DNA of 5,912 nt from Pseudomonadota bacterium. Lineage in GTDB: Bacteria; Pseudomonadota; Alphaproteobacteria; Rhodospirillales; Magnetospirillaceae. The position numbers were made by a program, and so were the translations under genes. The notes beneath the pieces are model-generated. The model had not been told where the DNA came from. It saw only the letters and a list, made by a program, of their open reading frames with translations, and searched no databases. The stretch is from NCBI GenBank assembly GCA_023437865.1, contig JAEZFE010000404.1, positions 1 to 5,912 of the forward strand, read 5' to 3'. Each line of letters starts with the position of its first letter. Positions within the stretch are counted from its first letter, which is position 1. This document shows positions 5,328-5,912 of the stretch, in pieces.

Positions 5328-5759
5328 TTACTTGACCGTGATGGTTATCTTTTCCGACAGCACCGGCGGATCAAACGGCACATGCCGCTCGTCGCCCAGC
5401 ATGAGCTGCAGGGTGTGCCGGCCCGGAGGCAGCTCAACCCGAGCCTCGGTCTGCCCCTTGCCGAAATGCAGGTGGTTGCGGTCGTTCGGAATTGGCTCGT
5501 CGAGTGGCGGCGGCTCAACATCCACCAGCACGTGGTGATGCCCGGCATTGGGCCACGCCACCTGGGCCGGCGCGATGCCCATGCCCTTCAGCCCCATACG
5601 CAACCAGAACTTGCCACCCTTGATGATTTGGCCGTCGTGCGGCCAAATGATGTAGAGCTTGGCGCTTTGAGGTGCCGGCTTCGACTTCACGGGCTCCTGC
5701 GCGCTTGCGGGGGCGGCGAGCAGCGCCGCTATCAGGGCGGTTAAGGCCACGCGCACCAT
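5328..5759 (-). CDS. Exported His-rich DUF4399 protein, first gene of a tandem pair
   Basis: A 143-residue protein of unknown function, paralogous to its downstream neighbour. The ATG at 5759 is preferred over an in-frame ATG at 5849 because GGAGG lies 6 nt upstream and translation then opens with a signal peptide (cut likely after PASA, residue 20). The domain shows YIIWPHDGQII (36-46), GHHHVLVD (73-80), DEPIPNDRNHLHFG (87-100), GQTEARVELPPGRHTLQL (102-119) and HVPFDPP (126-132). Compared with its partner, the stretch from GHHH to the end is strongly conserved and the region after the signal peptide varies, including a short Lys/Pro linker here. The role is not known; His clusters suggest a metal or small ligand in the periplasm (inference). 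Confidence 0.9.
   Translation of the reverse strand: MVRVALTALIAALLAAPASAQEPVKSKPAPQSAKLYIIWPHDGQIIKGGKFWLRMGLKGMGIAPAQVAWPNAGHHHVLVDVEPPPLDEPIPNDRNHLHFGKGQTEARVELPPGRHTLQLMLGDERHVPFDPPVLSEKITITVK
5364..5381 (-). repeat. 18-bp sequence identical in both DUF4399 genes, copy 2
   Basis: Second copy of the string at 4938-4955, at the matching point of the upstream paralogue. Identity at wobble positions suggests recent duplication, gene conversion or shared codon preference. Confidence 0.7.
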
Positions 5760-5765
5760 GGGAAA

Positions 5766-5770
5766 CCTCC
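5766..5770 (-). promoter_or_regulatory. Ribosome binding site of the first DUF4399 gene
   Basis: GGAGG on the minus strand, 6 nt before the ATG at 5759. It decides this start over the longer frame from 5849. Confidence 0.8.
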
Positions 5771-5794
5771 CATATTGTCCCGCCCAGAATATGG
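5770..5794. repeat. Perfect 7-bp inverted repeat next to the DUF4399 ribosome site
   Basis: CCATATT at 5770-5776 and AATATGG at 5788-5794 are perfect inverted arms with an 11-nt GC-rich spacer. One arm shares a base with the GGAGG ribosome site. It could be an operator or, in RNA, a hairpin affecting ribosome access. Confidence 0.5.
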
Positions 5795-5883
5795 CCCGCT
5801 CAGGGGGCGCGGCTGTGGGGCGCAGGCGAGGTAGCTGCTTGTGGATCATGGACGCGGCAGCTGTGCCATACCTAGCCTTTTGC

Positions 5884-5912
5884 CATGGGTAAACTCGGCC
5901 TGATCCTCATAC
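5884..5912 (+). CDS. Possible start of a divergent gene (3' partial)
   Basis: An ATG at 5884 opens a frame reading MGKLGLILI up to the window edge, which resembles a hydrophobic N-terminus. No Shine-Dalgarno sequence precedes it. The minus strand also has a frame open from the edge that stops (TGA) near 5847, so this stretch could instead be the 3' end of a minus-strand gene. Too little is visible to decide. Confidence 0.2.

Larger units (their letters stand above)
5760..5912. promoter_or_regulatory. Leader and upstream region of the DUF4399 operon
   Basis: No complete gene is seen here. The region must hold the operon's promoter unless transcription comes from beyond the window, but I find no convincing -35/-10 pair. 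Besides the inverted repeat at 5770-5794 there is a 6-bp pair AGCTGC (5833-5838) and GCAGCT (5857-5862) with an 18-nt spacer, possibly chance. Confidence 0.4.

Noticed and set aside
4956..5744. Plus-strand frame of 262 codons across both DUF4399 genes
   Set aside because: It is the antisense shadow of the tandem pair: the copies are offset by a multiple of three, so the same antisense frame stays open and shows the duplication itself.
5760..5849. N-terminal extension of the first DUF4399 protein from an ATG at 5849
   Set aside because: It would bury the signal peptide behind 30 Pro/Arg-rich residues, while the ATG at 5759 has GGAGG at good spacing.

Overview
The window is GC-rich, tightly packed bacterial DNA. 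Its protein families (a CHASE2 class III cyclase, a Crp/Fnr regulator, an exported caspase fused to an FGE-like domain, and DUF4399 proteins) and its codon choice suggest an alphaproteobacterium, perhaps of the Rhodospirillales (Magnetospirillum-like). That placement is by recall of family distribution, not a search. I see no mobile element, CRISPR array, tRNA or rRNA.

Layout from left to right: (1) 1-1737 (+), a membrane adenylate/guanylate cyclase with a CHASE2 sensor, its N-terminus cut off by the window edge. (2) 1616-2392 (-), a Crp/Fnr-family regulator with cAMP-type ligand residues, convergent with the cyclase and overlapping its 3' end by 122 bp. (3) 2393-2570, a divergent control region with a perfect TATAAT inside an inverted repeat, plus other small repeats. 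(4) 2571-4901 (+), a 776-residue exported protein: signal peptide, caspase domain with a His/Cys dyad, two cadherin-like repeats, a Pro-rich linker and a C-terminal FGE-sulfatase fold without the FGE active-site cysteines. (5) 4902-5315 and 5328-5759 (both -), a tandem pair of small exported His-rich DUF4399 proteins in a two-gene operon, abutting the caspase gene stop to stop. (6) 5760-5912, a non-coding leader with an inverted repeat next to the ribosome binding site, and possibly the first codons of another gene at the right edge.

Working hypothesis (inference): the periplasmic CHASE2 domain senses a signal, the cytoplasmic cyclase makes a cyclic nucleotide, the neighbouring Crp-like protein reads it, and one target may be the divergent caspase-FGE gene that shares its control region. 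Substrates of the caspase and the role of the DUF4399 pair are unknown.
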